Part shown: positions 1 to 7,897 of the stretch, piece by piece
Numbering within the stretch: position 1 is the stretch's first letter
Layout of the letters: each line of letters begins with the position of its first letter
NCBI GenBank assembly: GCA_012799255.1
Contig: JAAZLQ010000085.1
Coordinates: forward strand, 1 to 24,981
Source: Bacillota bacterium
GTDB lineage: Bacteria > Bacillota_G > Limnochordia > DTU010
Direction of reading: 5' to 3'
DNA: 24,981 bases
The notes under the pieces: generated by a model
Told to the model about the DNA's origin: nothing
Database searches by the model: none
Seen by the model: only the letters and a program-made list of their open reading frames with translations
Translations under genes and position numbers: made by a program

Positions 1-407
1 TGCACTTCTATTGCTTCTTTATCACACATAAGCAAAAACTTCGGGCTTATCTCCAAAACCCACTACCATTCACACTAATCGCCAACCTGCAAATTAATCA
101 AGATGCGCTAGAAATCGTCCCAGATGTACACAAACGCATAGAGGAAATGGCAAGTAGCGGACTTGAAAGAGTATTTTCCGACGTGGATACCAGTCTTTTT
201 CGCGAAGACGTTGCTGTAGATCATGTTCTCAATCTAGTCCGCTGGTCTTTTGATGGCTACGGTAATGAGACCCTAGCATCACTAGATGGCACAAATTTGA
301 TGGATGTGGACTGGGAATTATATGCGGAGGAGTTCTATGAGTTCCTAGGAGTATTAAGGAAGATTTTATACAAGGAGGTTGACCATGCCGATTCTAAGAG
401 TACATGA
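1..407 (+). CDS. TetR-family transcriptional regulator, C-terminal part (partial)
   Basis: The reading frame is open from the left edge (first full codon at 3) to TGA at 405-407, so the N-terminal DNA-binding domain lies outside the window. About 135 residues remain, mostly acidic amphipathic helices ending in a segment with FYEFLGVLRKILYKE, the look of a TetR ligand-binding domain. The ABC exporter ATPase starts at 385, inside this gene, a 23-base overlap that implies translational coupling. TetR-type regulators next to ABC-2 exporters usually repress them until a toxic ligand binds. The family call rests on context and helical character, since no helix-turn-helix is visible here. Another helical regulator family is possible. 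Confidence 0.55.
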   Translation, partial: HFYCFFITHKQKLRAYLQNPLPFTLIANLQINQDALEIVPDVHKRIEEMASSGLERVFSDVDTSLFREDVAVDHVLNLVRWSFDGYGNETLASLDGTNLMDVDWELYAEEFYEFLGVLRKILYKEVDHADSKST

Positions 408-1269
408 TGTGACGAAGAAATTCGGAAATTTTACTGCCTTGGACAAAATCAACTTAGAGGTCAGTCAAGGTGAGGTTTATGGCTTTATTGGCCCAAATGG
501 AGCAGGTAAGACCACCACAATACGTATTTTATTGGGAATCCTCAAAGCTACCAGTGGCTCCGCCCAGATCTTTGGTAGAGACACTTGGACTGACGCCGTT
601 GAGATTCACAAGCGCATTGCCTATGTCCCCGGAGATGTGAGCTTATGGCCGAACTTAACAGGTGGCGAAGTGATTGACCTTTTTGTCAAACTGCGTGGTG
701 CAAACAACAAAAATCTGCGCGAAGAGCTAATCAAACGTTTTGATCTAGATCCAACCAAGAAATGTGGTACTTATTCTAAAGGAAACCGTCAAAAAGTTGC
801 CCTTGTGGCCGCTTTTGCATCCAATGCAGACCTCTACATCCTCGATGAACCAACCTCAGGTCTGGATCCCTTGATGGAGCTGGTTTTCCAAGAATGTGTT
901 GGGGAAATAAAAGCTGCAGGAAAAAGTGTGCTGCTCTCTAGCCACATCCTCTCTGAAGTAGAAAAACTTTGTGATCGGGTGAGCATCATTCGCCAAGGAC
1001 AGATTATCGAATCCGGTACACTAAAAGAGCTAAGGCATCTAACCAGAACCCAGGTACGGGTTGAAACTGCCCAGCCCATACCCAATCTAGAGGATGTTCC
1101 TGGCGTCCATGATCTGGAGAAATACGAGGGTGGGATGACCTTCCACGTAGATGGAGCACATATGGGCGAAGTTATGAAATACGTCAGTAACTACAACATT
1201 CTCACTCTGGAAGTTGCACCTCCTACCCTGGAAGATCTATTTATCCACCACTATCAGGGAGAGAGGTGA
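385..1269 (+). CDS. ABC-2 type exporter, ATP-binding subunit
   Basis: This is the nucleotide-binding subunit of a drug or lipid-type exporter, powering the permease encoded just downstream. In order it shows Walker A (GPNGAGKTT, about residues 37-45), a degenerate signature (YSKGNRQK in place of LSGGQ), Walker B with D-loop (LYILDEPTSGLDP) and the H-loop (SSH). A C-terminal extension of about 80 residues follows, as in DrrA/CcmA-type ATPases. Start choice: ATG 385 lies 6 bases after AAGGAGG (372-378); an in-frame TTG at 379 touches that site and is unlikely. The KGNRQK form of the signature is common in this exporter subfamily. The substrate cannot be read from the sequence. Confidence 0.92.
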   Translation: MPILRVHDVTKKFGNFTALDKINLEVSQGEVYGFIGPNGAGKTTTIRILLGILKATSGSAQIFGRDTWTDAVEIHKRIAYVPGDVSLWPNLTGGEVIDLFVKLRGANNKNLREELIKRFDLDPTKKCGTYSKGNRQKVALVAAFASNADLYILDEPTSGLDPLMELVFQECVGEIKAAGKSVLLSSHILSEVEKLCDRVSIIRQGQIIESGTLKELRHLTRTQVRVETAQPIPNLEDVPGVHDLEKYEGGMTFHVDGAHMGEVMKYVSNYNILTLEVAPPTLEDLFIHHYQGER

Positions 1270-1273
1270 TGGA

Positions 1274-2878
1274 ATGTCTAGGCAATTGTTCACCAACACT
1301 AGCACGTTAGCGAGCCTAATCCGGCGCCGGGATCGAATCCAAGTTCCTATCTGGATAGTCTCTATTGTAGTCATTTCTCTGGCGATTGCACTTGCCTTTC
1401 CCGGACTCTACCCGCCTGGACCTGAACGCCAAATCATTGCCTTGACTTTAGAAAATCCCGCGATGGTCTCTATGATCGGACCCAACTATGGATTTCATGA
1501 TTACCATGTTGGGGCAATTATGGCTCATCAAATGCTTCTTTTCACTACACTTGCAGTAGCAATTATGAACATTCTCCTCACCATTCGCCACACTAGGCGT
1601 GATGAAGAACATGGAAGAATCGAAGTAATTCGTTCGCTACCTGTGGGTAGATTATCCAATGCGGCCTCAGTTATGTTGGCACTTACCATTACTAATCTGA
1701 GTTTAGGTCTGCTAACAGCCGTGGGTCTGGGTAGTCTAGGTCTGGAAGGAATGGATTGGACAGGCTCCCTTCTGTACGGAGCAGTGTTAACCGCAAGCGG
1801 AATTTTCTTTGCCGCGGTGACCTTGCTCTTTGCCCAATTAACAGAAACCTCGCGTGCTGCGATGGGCTACTCGTTTTCTTTCCTCGGGCTAGCTTTTCTG
1901 CTCAGAGCGATCGGGGACATTAGTAGCGAACCTTTAGCGCTGATCTCGCCCTTGGGATTGGTTCTCAGAACTCAGGTCTTTGTGAATGATTATTGGTGGC
2001 CAATCCTAATTGTGTTGCTTGCAGCAGGTCTTATTACCCTAGGCGCCTTCAAGCTAAACACTATCAGAGATCTAGGTGCGGGGTTGGTAGCTGCCAGACC
2101 AGGAAGGAACCGAGCTTCCCGTTTTCTGCAGAGTCCATTAGGCTTGGTGTGGCGTTTGGAAAAAACCACCATCATTGGTTGGGCCGTCGGGATGTTTGTC
2201 TTAGGAGTGTCCTATGGTTCGGTTTTTTCCGACGTGGAAAACTTCTTCCAGACCAGTGAATTGATTCAGCAAATGCTGCCTAATATAGAAGGTTTCTCCA
2301 TAACCGACCAGTTTCTCGCCATGCTATTGGCGGTCATGTCCATGTTCGGGGCTATACCCGCCCTTCTAGTCACCCTAAGACTTAGAGCAGAAGAACGGGC
2401 CCACCGCACCGAGCACCTTCTTTCCCGCGCTGTATCCCGCTTACAGCTCATGGCTAGTTTCCTGGGGTTAGCGTCAGTTGTAGCCATCGTTATGCAAGTT
2501 CTCAACGTTCTGGGCCTCTGGATCACGGCAGGCTCCGTTATGGCGAACCCCTTTCCCCTAGGTAAAACCCTCGAGGCAGCCTTAGCCTATATACCTGCCA
2601 TGTGGATTTTGATTGCTGTAGCTGCTGTTCTAATTGCTTTTACTCCAAAGCTAGCCGGTTTTACCTGGCTCTATTTGGGTTACACTTTCTTTACCGGGTA
2701 TTTTGGCGGAATCCTGCAATTACCTGACTGGATGGTCAAATTGACTCCCTGGGGGCATATACCAAGTGTTCCAATGGAGCAGATCAGTATTGGTACCATC
2801 CTAGGCATTCTGTTTGTAGCAGGTGGTCTTGTGGCTTTAAGTCTTTATGGCTACAGAAAACGGGATATCTACGGATAG
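1274..2878 (+). CDS. ABC-2 type exporter permease, large (534 aa)
   Basis: This is an integral membrane protein with about a dozen hydrophobic segments, arranged as two similar halves. The first segment is near residues 23-43; a new hydrophobic block starts around IIGWAVGMFVLG in mid-protein. Length and layout resemble the family annotated as exporters of polyketide antibiotics (COG3559), one long permease paired with one ATPase. It starts 4 bases after the ATPase stop. ATG 1274 is preferred over an earlier in-frame start near 1214 because it follows a GAGAGGTGATGGA purine-rich site and gives the normal permease N-terminus (RRRDRIQVPIW just before the first membrane span). It ends directly before a strong terminator, so regulator-ATPase-permease is probably one transcript. 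The substrate is unknown. Confidence 0.88.
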   Translation: MSRQLFTNTSTLASLIRRRDRIQVPIWIVSIVVISLAIALAFPGLYPPGPERQIIALTLENPAMVSMIGPNYGFHDYHVGAIMAHQMLLFTTLAVAIMNILLTIRHTRRDEEHGRIEVIRSLPVGRLSNAASVMLALTITNLSLGLLTAVGLGSLGLEGMDWTGSLLYGAVLTASGIFFAAVTLLFAQLTETSRAAMGYSFSFLGLAFLLRAIGDISSEPLALISPLGLVLRTQVFVNDYWWPILIVLLAAGLITLGAFKLNTIRDLGAGLVAARPGRNRASRFLQSPLGLVWRLEKTTIIGWAVGMFVLGVSYGSVFSDVENFFQTSELIQQMLPNIEGFSITDQFLAMLLAVMSMFGAIPALLVTLRLRAEERAHRTEHLLSRAVSRLQLMASFLGLASVVAIVMQVLNVLGLWITAGSVMANPFPLGKTLEAALAYIPAMWILIAVAAVLIAFTPKLAGFTWLYLGYTFFTGYFGGILQLPDWMVKLTPWGHIPSVPMEQISIGTILGILFVAGGLVALSLYGYRKRDIYG

Positions 2879-2880
2879 CA

Positions 2881-2923
2881 AACGACCGGAGAACTTGGTT
2901 TCCCAACTCTCCGGTCGTTTTTT
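2881..2923 (+). terminator. Intrinsic terminator of the exporter operon
   Basis: A 12-bp perfect stem (AACGACCGGAGA at 2881-2892 with 2908-2919), an inner TTGG/CCAA extension and a seven-T run at 2917-2923. It starts 3 bases after the permease stop. The convergent minus-strand kinase gene ends 9 bases beyond, and the same stem could also stop that transcript, although only TTT follows it on the minus strand. Confidence 0.9.
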
Positions 2924-2931
2924 CGCGCTTA

Positions 2932-3882
2932 CTACCAGTGACCTTCTGAAAGTTTCTCAACTTGAACCCGAGGCAGTACCCTTTCTATATGTTCCAGATT
3001 GGGAAACTTCGTGCCAAAGATCTCGGCGGTTGCTGTAGCAACCGCAATGGACCAACGTACAGTTTCATCCCACGGTCTCTGGGCCAACAACCCAGACACA
3101 ACCCCAGCTAAGAGAGCATCTCCACAGCCAGATGTGCTGCCAATTAATTCCGCCTCTGCCCTAGCCCAGAGTGGTTCTGCACCTTCACGATAAAAAATGG
3201 CACCTTTCTCTCCTAATGACAGAATTACGAGGGGAATCCCCAGTTGGATAAAGCTCTTCATTGCAGATTGGACACTATCAAGATCATCAATAACATATCC
3301 CAATAAATGCTCCGCTTCGTCCAGATTAGGCTTAATTAAGTATGGTCTTGCCTGCACACCACTGGCTAAGGCAGACCCTGACGTATCAAGACAGATTCTC
3401 ACATCGAAATTGCCATATCTTTTGATCAAACGAGCGTAAAAATCCGTTGCTAACCCATGGGGTAAACTCCCAGAACAAATGAGATATTGGGTAACAGGAA
3501 TGAGTGCGTCCAAGTCCTCCCACAGCGCTTCTTCGTCAATTTTTTGCACAATTGGTCCGGGCTCATTAACCTCTGTTGTCCGCCCAGTTAACTTCTCATA
3601 GATCTTAGTGTTCACACGAGTTCTACCTTGTGCTAACCAAGTAAACTTAGGAGTAATACCCTGTTTCAGTAACTCCTCTTCGATCCAGCGTCCATCCTGA
3701 CCAGCCAGGAAACCGGCAGTGGTAGATGAAAAACCCAGCTTAACTAATGCCCGCGAGACATTAATCCCCTTCCCACTTGCATCAGTAATCACTTCACTGA
3801 CCCGGTTTGTCTCTCCTAAACCCAAAACATCTACTGCTACCGTTTTGTCTACGGCTGGGTTCATTGTCAAAGTAACAATCAT
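2932..3882 (-). CDS. PfkB-family sugar-phosphate kinase (1-phosphofructokinase / tagatose-6-phosphate kinase type)
   Basis: Phosphorylates a hexose monophosphate to a bisphosphate, which the operon's class II aldolases could split. It has the FruK/LacC N-terminus (MIVTLTMNPAVDKT), the GKGINVSRAL substrate-binding segment (about residues 38-47), an internal CSGSLP motif, and the C-terminal anion-hole/catalytic-base motif (GSTSGCGDALLAG) with the catalytic Asp in GCGD. At 316 aa it is normal length for FruK/LacC. ATG 3882 has GGGGAGG 8 bases upstream. It is the last gene of the operon, 28 bases after the second aldolase. Whether it acts on fructose-1-phosphate, tagatose-6-phosphate or another ketose phosphate cannot be decided; with no PTS in the operon, a 6-phosphate made by the operon's FGGY kinase is plausible. 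Confidence 0.85.
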   Translation of the reverse strand: MIVTLTMNPAVDKTVAVDVLGLGETNRVSEVITDASGKGINVSRALVKLGFSSTTAGFLAGQDGRWIEEELLKQGITPKFTWLAQGRTRVNTKIYEKLTGRTTEVNEPGPIVQKIDEEALWEDLDALIPVTQYLICSGSLPHGLATDFYARLIKRYGNFDVRICLDTSGSALASGVQARPYLIKPNLDEAEHLLGYVIDDLDSVQSAMKSFIQLGIPLVILSLGEKGAIFYREGAEPLWARAEAELIGSTSGCGDALLAGVVSGLLAQRPWDETVRWSIAVATATAEIFGTKFPNLEHIERVLPRVQVEKLSEGHW

Positions 3883-3910
3883 ACCGACTTCCTCCCCGAG
3901 TCCAGCTGAG

Positions 3911-4774
3911 TTAGAGAGCTAGACTTCTCTTTTCACCATAACCAAGTTGCCGCAGTTTCTTAATTACTAGTTCTTTAGCAGAAGTCCTCGCGGCCCCAAA
4001 GACTTTACGGGGCTCAAACTCTTCTGGACTATCCTTTAGCAACTCTCTAATTCCGTTTGTTGTGGCATACTTAAGATCTGTACCAATGTTGATCTTGGAT
4101 ATTCCACACTGGATAACCTTGTGGAGCATTTCAACGGAAAGGTCAGAACCACCATGGAGAACTAGGGGTACATCTACCCGTTCCCTAATCTCCCGTAGTC
4201 GATCTAGATCCAATTTTGGCTCTCCACGATATAAGCCATGAGCAGTACCAATAGCGGGAGCTAGAACATCAATGTTAGTCTGGTGAATAAAATCTACTGC
4301 CTGCTCTGGATCTGTTAAAAAGGCCTCGTGTGCCGCAACTTCTAGATCATCCTCCTTACCAGCTACACGACCTAGTTCCGCTTCTACTGAAACCCCGCGA
4401 GGGTGGGCATACTCCACAACCTGCCGAGTTATAGCCACATTATCTTCATAAGGCAAGCGGGAACCATCAATCATGACTGAGGTAAACCCATTATCAATGC
4501 ATTCGCGTACGACTTCTAGACTATGTCCATGATCAAGCTGCAGGGCCACCGGTATTGTAACCCTTTCTGCAGCGGTCTGAACTAATCGCGCGATATAGGG
4601 GGCGCCAGCATATTTAAGAGCACTTTCTGACACCATTAAAATAACAGGAGCGGACAGTTCTTCGGCAGCCCATACAACAGCTTGAACATCTTCCATATTG
4701 TGCACATTAAACGCTCCCACAACCCCCACATGCGATTCGGAAGTCAGTAGGTCGCGCACCGTTACCAAGGACAT
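3911..4774 (-). CDS. Class II ketose-bisphosphate aldolase (FbaA/GatY/KbaY family), copy 1
   Basis: A zinc-dependent TIM-barrel aldolase that would cleave a ketose 1,6-bisphosphate to dihydroxyacetone phosphate and glyceraldehyde 3-phosphate. Visible family landmarks are GAFNVHNMEDVQAVV, LDHGHS (catalytic Asp and zinc His), VEAELG, the EDD loop, GTAHGLY (zinc His), VLHGGSD (zinc His and phosphate loop) and INIGTD. Its 287 residues fit the class IIB/tagatose-bisphosphate group. Oddity: the phosphate loop reads HGGSDLS where the sister copy, like most family members, has HGGSG. ATG 4774 follows GGAGG by 7 bases. It lies 11 bases downstream of the permease gene. Substrate stereochemistry (fructose, tagatose or other) is not readable. 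Confidence 0.87.
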   Translation of the reverse strand: MSLVTVRDLLTSESHVGVVGAFNVHNMEDVQAVVWAAEELSAPVILMVSESALKYAGAPYIARLVQTAAERVTIPVALQLDHGHSLEVVRECIDNGFTSVMIDGSRLPYEDNVAITRQVVEYAHPRGVSVEAELGRVAGKEDDLEVAAHEAFLTDPEQAVDFIHQTNIDVLAPAIGTAHGLYRGEPKLDLDRLREIRERVDVPLVLHGGSDLSVEMLHKVIQCGISKINIGTDLKYATTNGIRELLKDSPEEFEPRKVFGAARTSAKELVIKKLRQLGYGEKRSLAL

Positions 4775-4785
4775 AAAATCTCCTC

Positions 4786-5613
4786 CTATCCCTTTACTGA
4801 ACCACTTGTCAAACCCCTAATAAAATACTTCTGTAAAAATCCAAATACGATAATTGGTGGAACGGACGCCACCACTGATCCTGCAAACAAGGGGCCCCAC
4901 CTCGTCTGATATTGCCCAACAAAGAGACTTAGGAACACTGGAATTGTCTGCTGGGACATACTGGATAGGTAAGACCGAGAAAACATGAGTTCACTCCAGG
5001 CGAACAGAAATGCATAGATACCCACTGCAGCTATCCCTGGCAAGGCAACAGGAAGGGCAATTCTCCTGAAGGTCTGAAACCTACTACAACCATCGATCAT
5101 GGCTGCTTCTTCAATGTCCACAGGCACTTCTGCAAAAAAGTTTCGAGTTAGCCACACGCCAATGGGCGTGGTAAAGGGCAAATAGGATACCATTACACCT
5201 AAATAGGTGTCAATCAACCCAATTTTTGATAGGACAATGAAGAACGGTATTACAAAAACGATTTGCGGGAACATCTGGCAGATCAGGATGGAAATCAAGA
5301 TTGGCTGTTTCGCTAAAAAGTTGAACTTTACGGTTGCATAAGCGGGCAAAAGAGCAACCAAAACAGTCAACAAGGCAGTACCAACGCTAACAATAATACT
5401 ATTTCTGAAATAGCTGGCAAAATCCAACTTGAACACATATTGAAAATGCTCCAAGGTAGGTGATTTGGGAATATAGTTTATGGGATAACCGTAAATCTCA
5501 GGATAAGGCTTCAAAGCTGTAATCAACAACCAAACAAAAGGAAAGGCAATTGCAATGGTGACAATGATCAAAGCAAGATATAGTGCGATCGTCTGATAAG
5601 GCCTACGCTTCAT
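4786..5613 (-). CDS. Carbohydrate ABC transporter permease, MalG/CUT1 type (sugar operon)
   Basis: Second inner-membrane permease subunit of a CUT1 sugar importer. Six hydrophobic segments are visible, starting with IALYLALIIVTIAIAFPFVW near residues 9-28. The cytoplasmic EAA loop, EEAAMIDGCSRFQTFRRIALP, is the docking site for the ATPase; its glycine and the ALP end are conserved. At 275 aa it is normal length for MalG-type permeases. ATG 5613 overlaps the preceding permease stop by 4 bases (ATGA), indicating coupled translation. No ATPase gene is in the operon, so a shared one must serve it. Confidence 0.92.
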   Translation of the reverse strand: MKRRPYQTIALYLALIIVTIAIAFPFVWLLITALKPYPEIYGYPINYIPKSPTLEHFQYVFKLDFASYFRNSIIVSVGTALLTVLVALLPAYATVKFNFLAKQPILISILICQMFPQIVFVIPFFIVLSKIGLIDTYLGVMVSYLPFTTPIGVWLTRNFFAEVPVDIEEAAMIDGCSRFQTFRRIALPVALPGIAAVGIYAFLFAWSELMFSRSYLSSMSQQTIPVFLSLFVGQYQTRWGPLFAGSVVASVPPIIVFGFLQKYFIRGLTSGSVKG

Positions 5614-6500
5614 AGTTCCTCCGCCTCCTTTTTCGCCAACGCCCGCAAGTACAAGAGGCTAATCAAGAACACCAAGACAAATGTAAAGCTAGACATGGCC
5701 GCTGATCTTTCGAAGGAAAGGAATCTAAATGCTGTGCGGTAAGCATAGGTTACAAACGTATCGGTAGCGTTTGCGGGTCCACCGCCGGTCATGGTAAAGA
5801 TCAATGGGAAGTAGTTTATAGTCCAAATAGTTGTAAGCATAGTGGTCGTGACTACGAATGGGCGAAGAATTGGCCAGGTCACATAGCAGAATTTTTGCCA
5901 CACTTTAGCTCCATCAACCTCTGCAGCTTCATAAAGTTCATGGGGTACTGTTTGCAGAGCTGCTAAATAGAACATTGCCGACAGGGCAAAACCCTTCCAA
6001 GTGTTCGCTATGATCACTGCCAGTCTCGCTAAATTCTGGTCCGCAAGCCAAGGCAGATAATAGTCGATTAGGCCAAGCTTGAACAATACATCATTGATCA
6101 CACCGTACATATCATTGTACATCCACTGCCAGGCCACAGCCACGACAATATCAGGCGTAGCCCAGGGTAACACAAGGATAATCGCTCTGAAAAAGGGGCG
6201 CCCTCGAAAATCTTGATTGAGTAAGAGTGCAAGCACGAACCCTACAAGTAACTGTAAAATCACGCTGCCAACGGTCCAGATAACAGTGTTATAAGAGACC
6301 TTAGCAAAAATGGGATCTTGAAAAACCTGAGTATAGTTCCCCAAGCTCCAGCTACCATCTACCTTAAAGCTGATTATGAAGTTCGCGACAATTGGATAGA
6401 GAACCAGGAGGGCTAGGAAAACTACATAAGGAATGAGCATGCGATAAGCGAACGCGTTCTTCTTGACATCCACGTAGAGTTTATTAGACAAATTCACCAC
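5610..6500 (-). CDS. Carbohydrate ABC transporter permease, MalF/CUT1 type (sugar operon)
   Basis: First permease subunit of the same importer. Six hydrophobic segments are visible, with the EAA loop YEAAEVDGAKVWQKFCYVTWP and the TGGGP segment before the last helices that is typical of MalF/UgpA-type subunits. The 296-aa length is typical for two-permease CUT1 systems without the long MalF periplasmic domain. The start is uncertain: the longest frame begins at tandem GTG codons (6500 and 6497) only 0-3 bases from the GAGGAG site, while the TTG at 6491-6489 sits 8 bases after it and may be the true start. A hairpin separates it from the binding-protein gene upstream. Confidence 0.9.
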   Translation of the reverse strand: MVNLSNKLYVDVKKNAFAYRMLIPYVVFLALLVLYPIVANFIISFKVDGSWSLGNYTQVFQDPIFAKVSYNTVIWTVGSVILQLLVGFVLALLLNQDFRGRPFFRAIILVLPWATPDIVVAVAWQWMYNDMYGVINDVLFKLGLIDYYLPWLADQNLARLAVIIANTWKGFALSAMFYLAALQTVPHELYEAAEVDGAKVWQKFCYVTWPILRPFVVTTTMLTTIWTINYFPLIFTMTGGGPANATDTFVTYAYRTAFRFLSFERSAAMSSFTFVLVFLISLLYLRALAKKEAEEL

Positions 6501-6513
6501 TCCTCAGGAAGTC

Positions 6514-6536
6514 GAGTGGGGGTCACGCCCCCACTC
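6514..6536 (-). other. Intercistronic hairpin between binding-protein and permease genes (sugar operon)
   Basis: A 9-bp perfect GC-rich stem (GAGTGGGGG at 6514-6522 with 6528-6536) and a 5-base loop, beginning 12 bases after the binding-protein stop. No U-run follows on the minus strand, so it is more likely an mRNA 3'-end stabiliser or attenuator than a full terminator. The other two importers carry a hairpin at the same place. Confidence 0.75.
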
Positions 6537-6547
6537 AACATGGGTTC

Positions 6548-7798
6548 TTAGTTCCCCAAAATGCTATTAATCTCCCTTTCTGCAATGGCAATAGCCTCTT
6601 CAGCTGAAACCTGACCGGTGATTACAGTCTGAATCATGTTCTGGATCCTATCAGAAACCTCTGGCCACTCAGGAATAGGTGGTCTTACTTTGGCAAACGG
6701 GAATACCTCTAGAATTACCTCCCAGCGTGGGTCATCAAACTCTGGTGCGTCAAATGCTACGTCCATACGGCTTGGCATTGGACCTTGATGGCGCTCAATC
6801 CACATTCTCCAAACATCGTATCCAGTGATATAATCGATGAACTGCCAGGCTTCATCCTTCATAGTGGAAGTACTGGAAATGACAGATGCCCAACCACCCA
6901 ATACACTAGCTGGTTCTGCCGAATATGGATGTAAAGCTACAGCATAGTTTCCTTTAATGGCAGGGTTGGCGATCTCAATCAATGGAAATGCCCATGGTCC
7001 GCTGATAGCCATTGCTACCCTATTTTGTGCCATCATACTTCTAAAGTCATCTTCACCATAAGAAGGTGTGGCAGGTGGCGATACGCGATGTTCAGTATGC
7101 AACTCGGTGTAGAACTTTAAGGCAGAAAGACCTTCAGGTGTATTAAAGGCAGCTTTGGAGTAGTCTTCTGTTAGTAGTTCACCACCAGCACCAAAGAGGA
7201 ACATCATATATCCCAAAGTGGCAACTTCTGAACGCTTACCGGAAACACCATAACCATAAATCATCTGGCGAGCATCTGTAAGGGTCTTGGCATATTCAAG
7301 CAGTTCATCCCAGGTTACGGGTGGTTTTTCGGGGTCTAGACCAGCCTTTTCAAACATTGTCTTGTTGTACATTAACAAGCGACAGTCGGTATACCATGGC
7401 AAACCGTATCGCTCTCCGTTGAAAGTAACTGTTGGCCAAAGATTAGGCCAAATCTGTTCAGTCACATTCGCGCTTTGGAGCCGATCTTCAAGGGACTCAA
7501 TCCAGCCTTGGGCAGCAAAAGTCGGCACCCAGCCCCCCAAGTCTGCAAAGGTCATATCAGGACCTTGACCAGCACTAAAGGCTGTAACTAGTGTGTCGTA
7601 ATACACATCAAAACCAATTAAACGGTACTCTACTTCAATTCCTGTAGCGGCTTCGAAATTGCTGATGATTTCCGCCCAAGTGTCTTCCTGTTCTACCACG
7701 TGGCCACCAACCCAAACAGTCAACTTGTTCTGGGCATAAGCGGCGGAACTAGCCAAAACGAGAAACACAAGTGTCAACAACACAGCACATTTTCTCAT
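6548..7798 (-). CDS. Sugar ABC transporter substrate-binding protein (family 1, CUT1)
   Basis: Exported receptor delivering sugar to the two downstream permeases. Residues 1-22 form a signal peptide (MRK, hydrophobic core, cleavage after AYA); it has no lipobox cysteine, so the mature protein should be soluble rather than lipid-anchored. Family features: LTVWVGGHVVEQEDTW at the mature N-terminus, the GLDPEKPPVTWDELLEYA segment, and MAISGPWAF in mid-protein, all seen in MalE/UgpB-like proteins. At 416 aa it is normal length. ATG 7798 follows GGGAGG by 7 bases. Its place between the FGGY kinase and permease genes ties it to the sugar pathway. The ligand is unknown. The 99-base upstream spacer holds a TTGCCAGGCAA palindrome (7849-7859) and a small TTGGA/TCCAA hairpin, without a clear promoter. 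Confidence 0.9.
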   Translation of the reverse strand: MRKCAVLLTLVFLVLASSAAYAQNKLTVWVGGHVVEQEDTWAEIISNFEAATGIEVEYRLIGFDVYYDTLVTAFSAGQGPDMTFADLGGWVPTFAAQGWIESLEDRLQSANVTEQIWPNLWPTVTFNGERYGLPWYTDCRLLMYNKTMFEKAGLDPEKPPVTWDELLEYAKTLTDARQMIYGYGVSGKRSEVATLGYMMFLFGAGGELLTEDYSKAAFNTPEGLSALKFYTELHTEHRVSPPATPSYGEDDFRSMMAQNRVAMAISGPWAFPLIEIANPAIKGNYAVALHPYSAEPASVLGGWASVISSTSTMKDEAWQFIDYITGYDVWRMWIERHQGPMPSRMDVAFDAPEFDDPRWEVILEVFPFAKVRPPIPEWPEVSDRIQNMIQTVITGQVSAEEAIAIAEREINSILGN

Positions 7799-7897
7799 TC
7801 AAATACCTCCCAGAATTTCAGATATTGTACCAACAGCAATATGAATGCTTGCCAGGCAACCTCCTTTCTCCTGAAACGATTTTGGAAAATCCAAGGT

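Noticed and set aside
1214..1273. Earlier start for the exporter permease inside the ATPase gene
   Set aside because: It would overlap the ATPase by 56 bases without a good RBS; ATG 1274 is well placed.
6514..6536. Reading the importer-operon hairpins as full terminators
   Set aside because: No U-run follows on the transcribed strand at any of the three, and permease genes with their own RBS follow closely.
7849..7859. TTGCCAGGCAA palindrome before the sugar-operon binding-protein gene as an internal operator
   Set aside because: A single 11-bp palindrome without a clear promoter or second copy is too weak to annotate.
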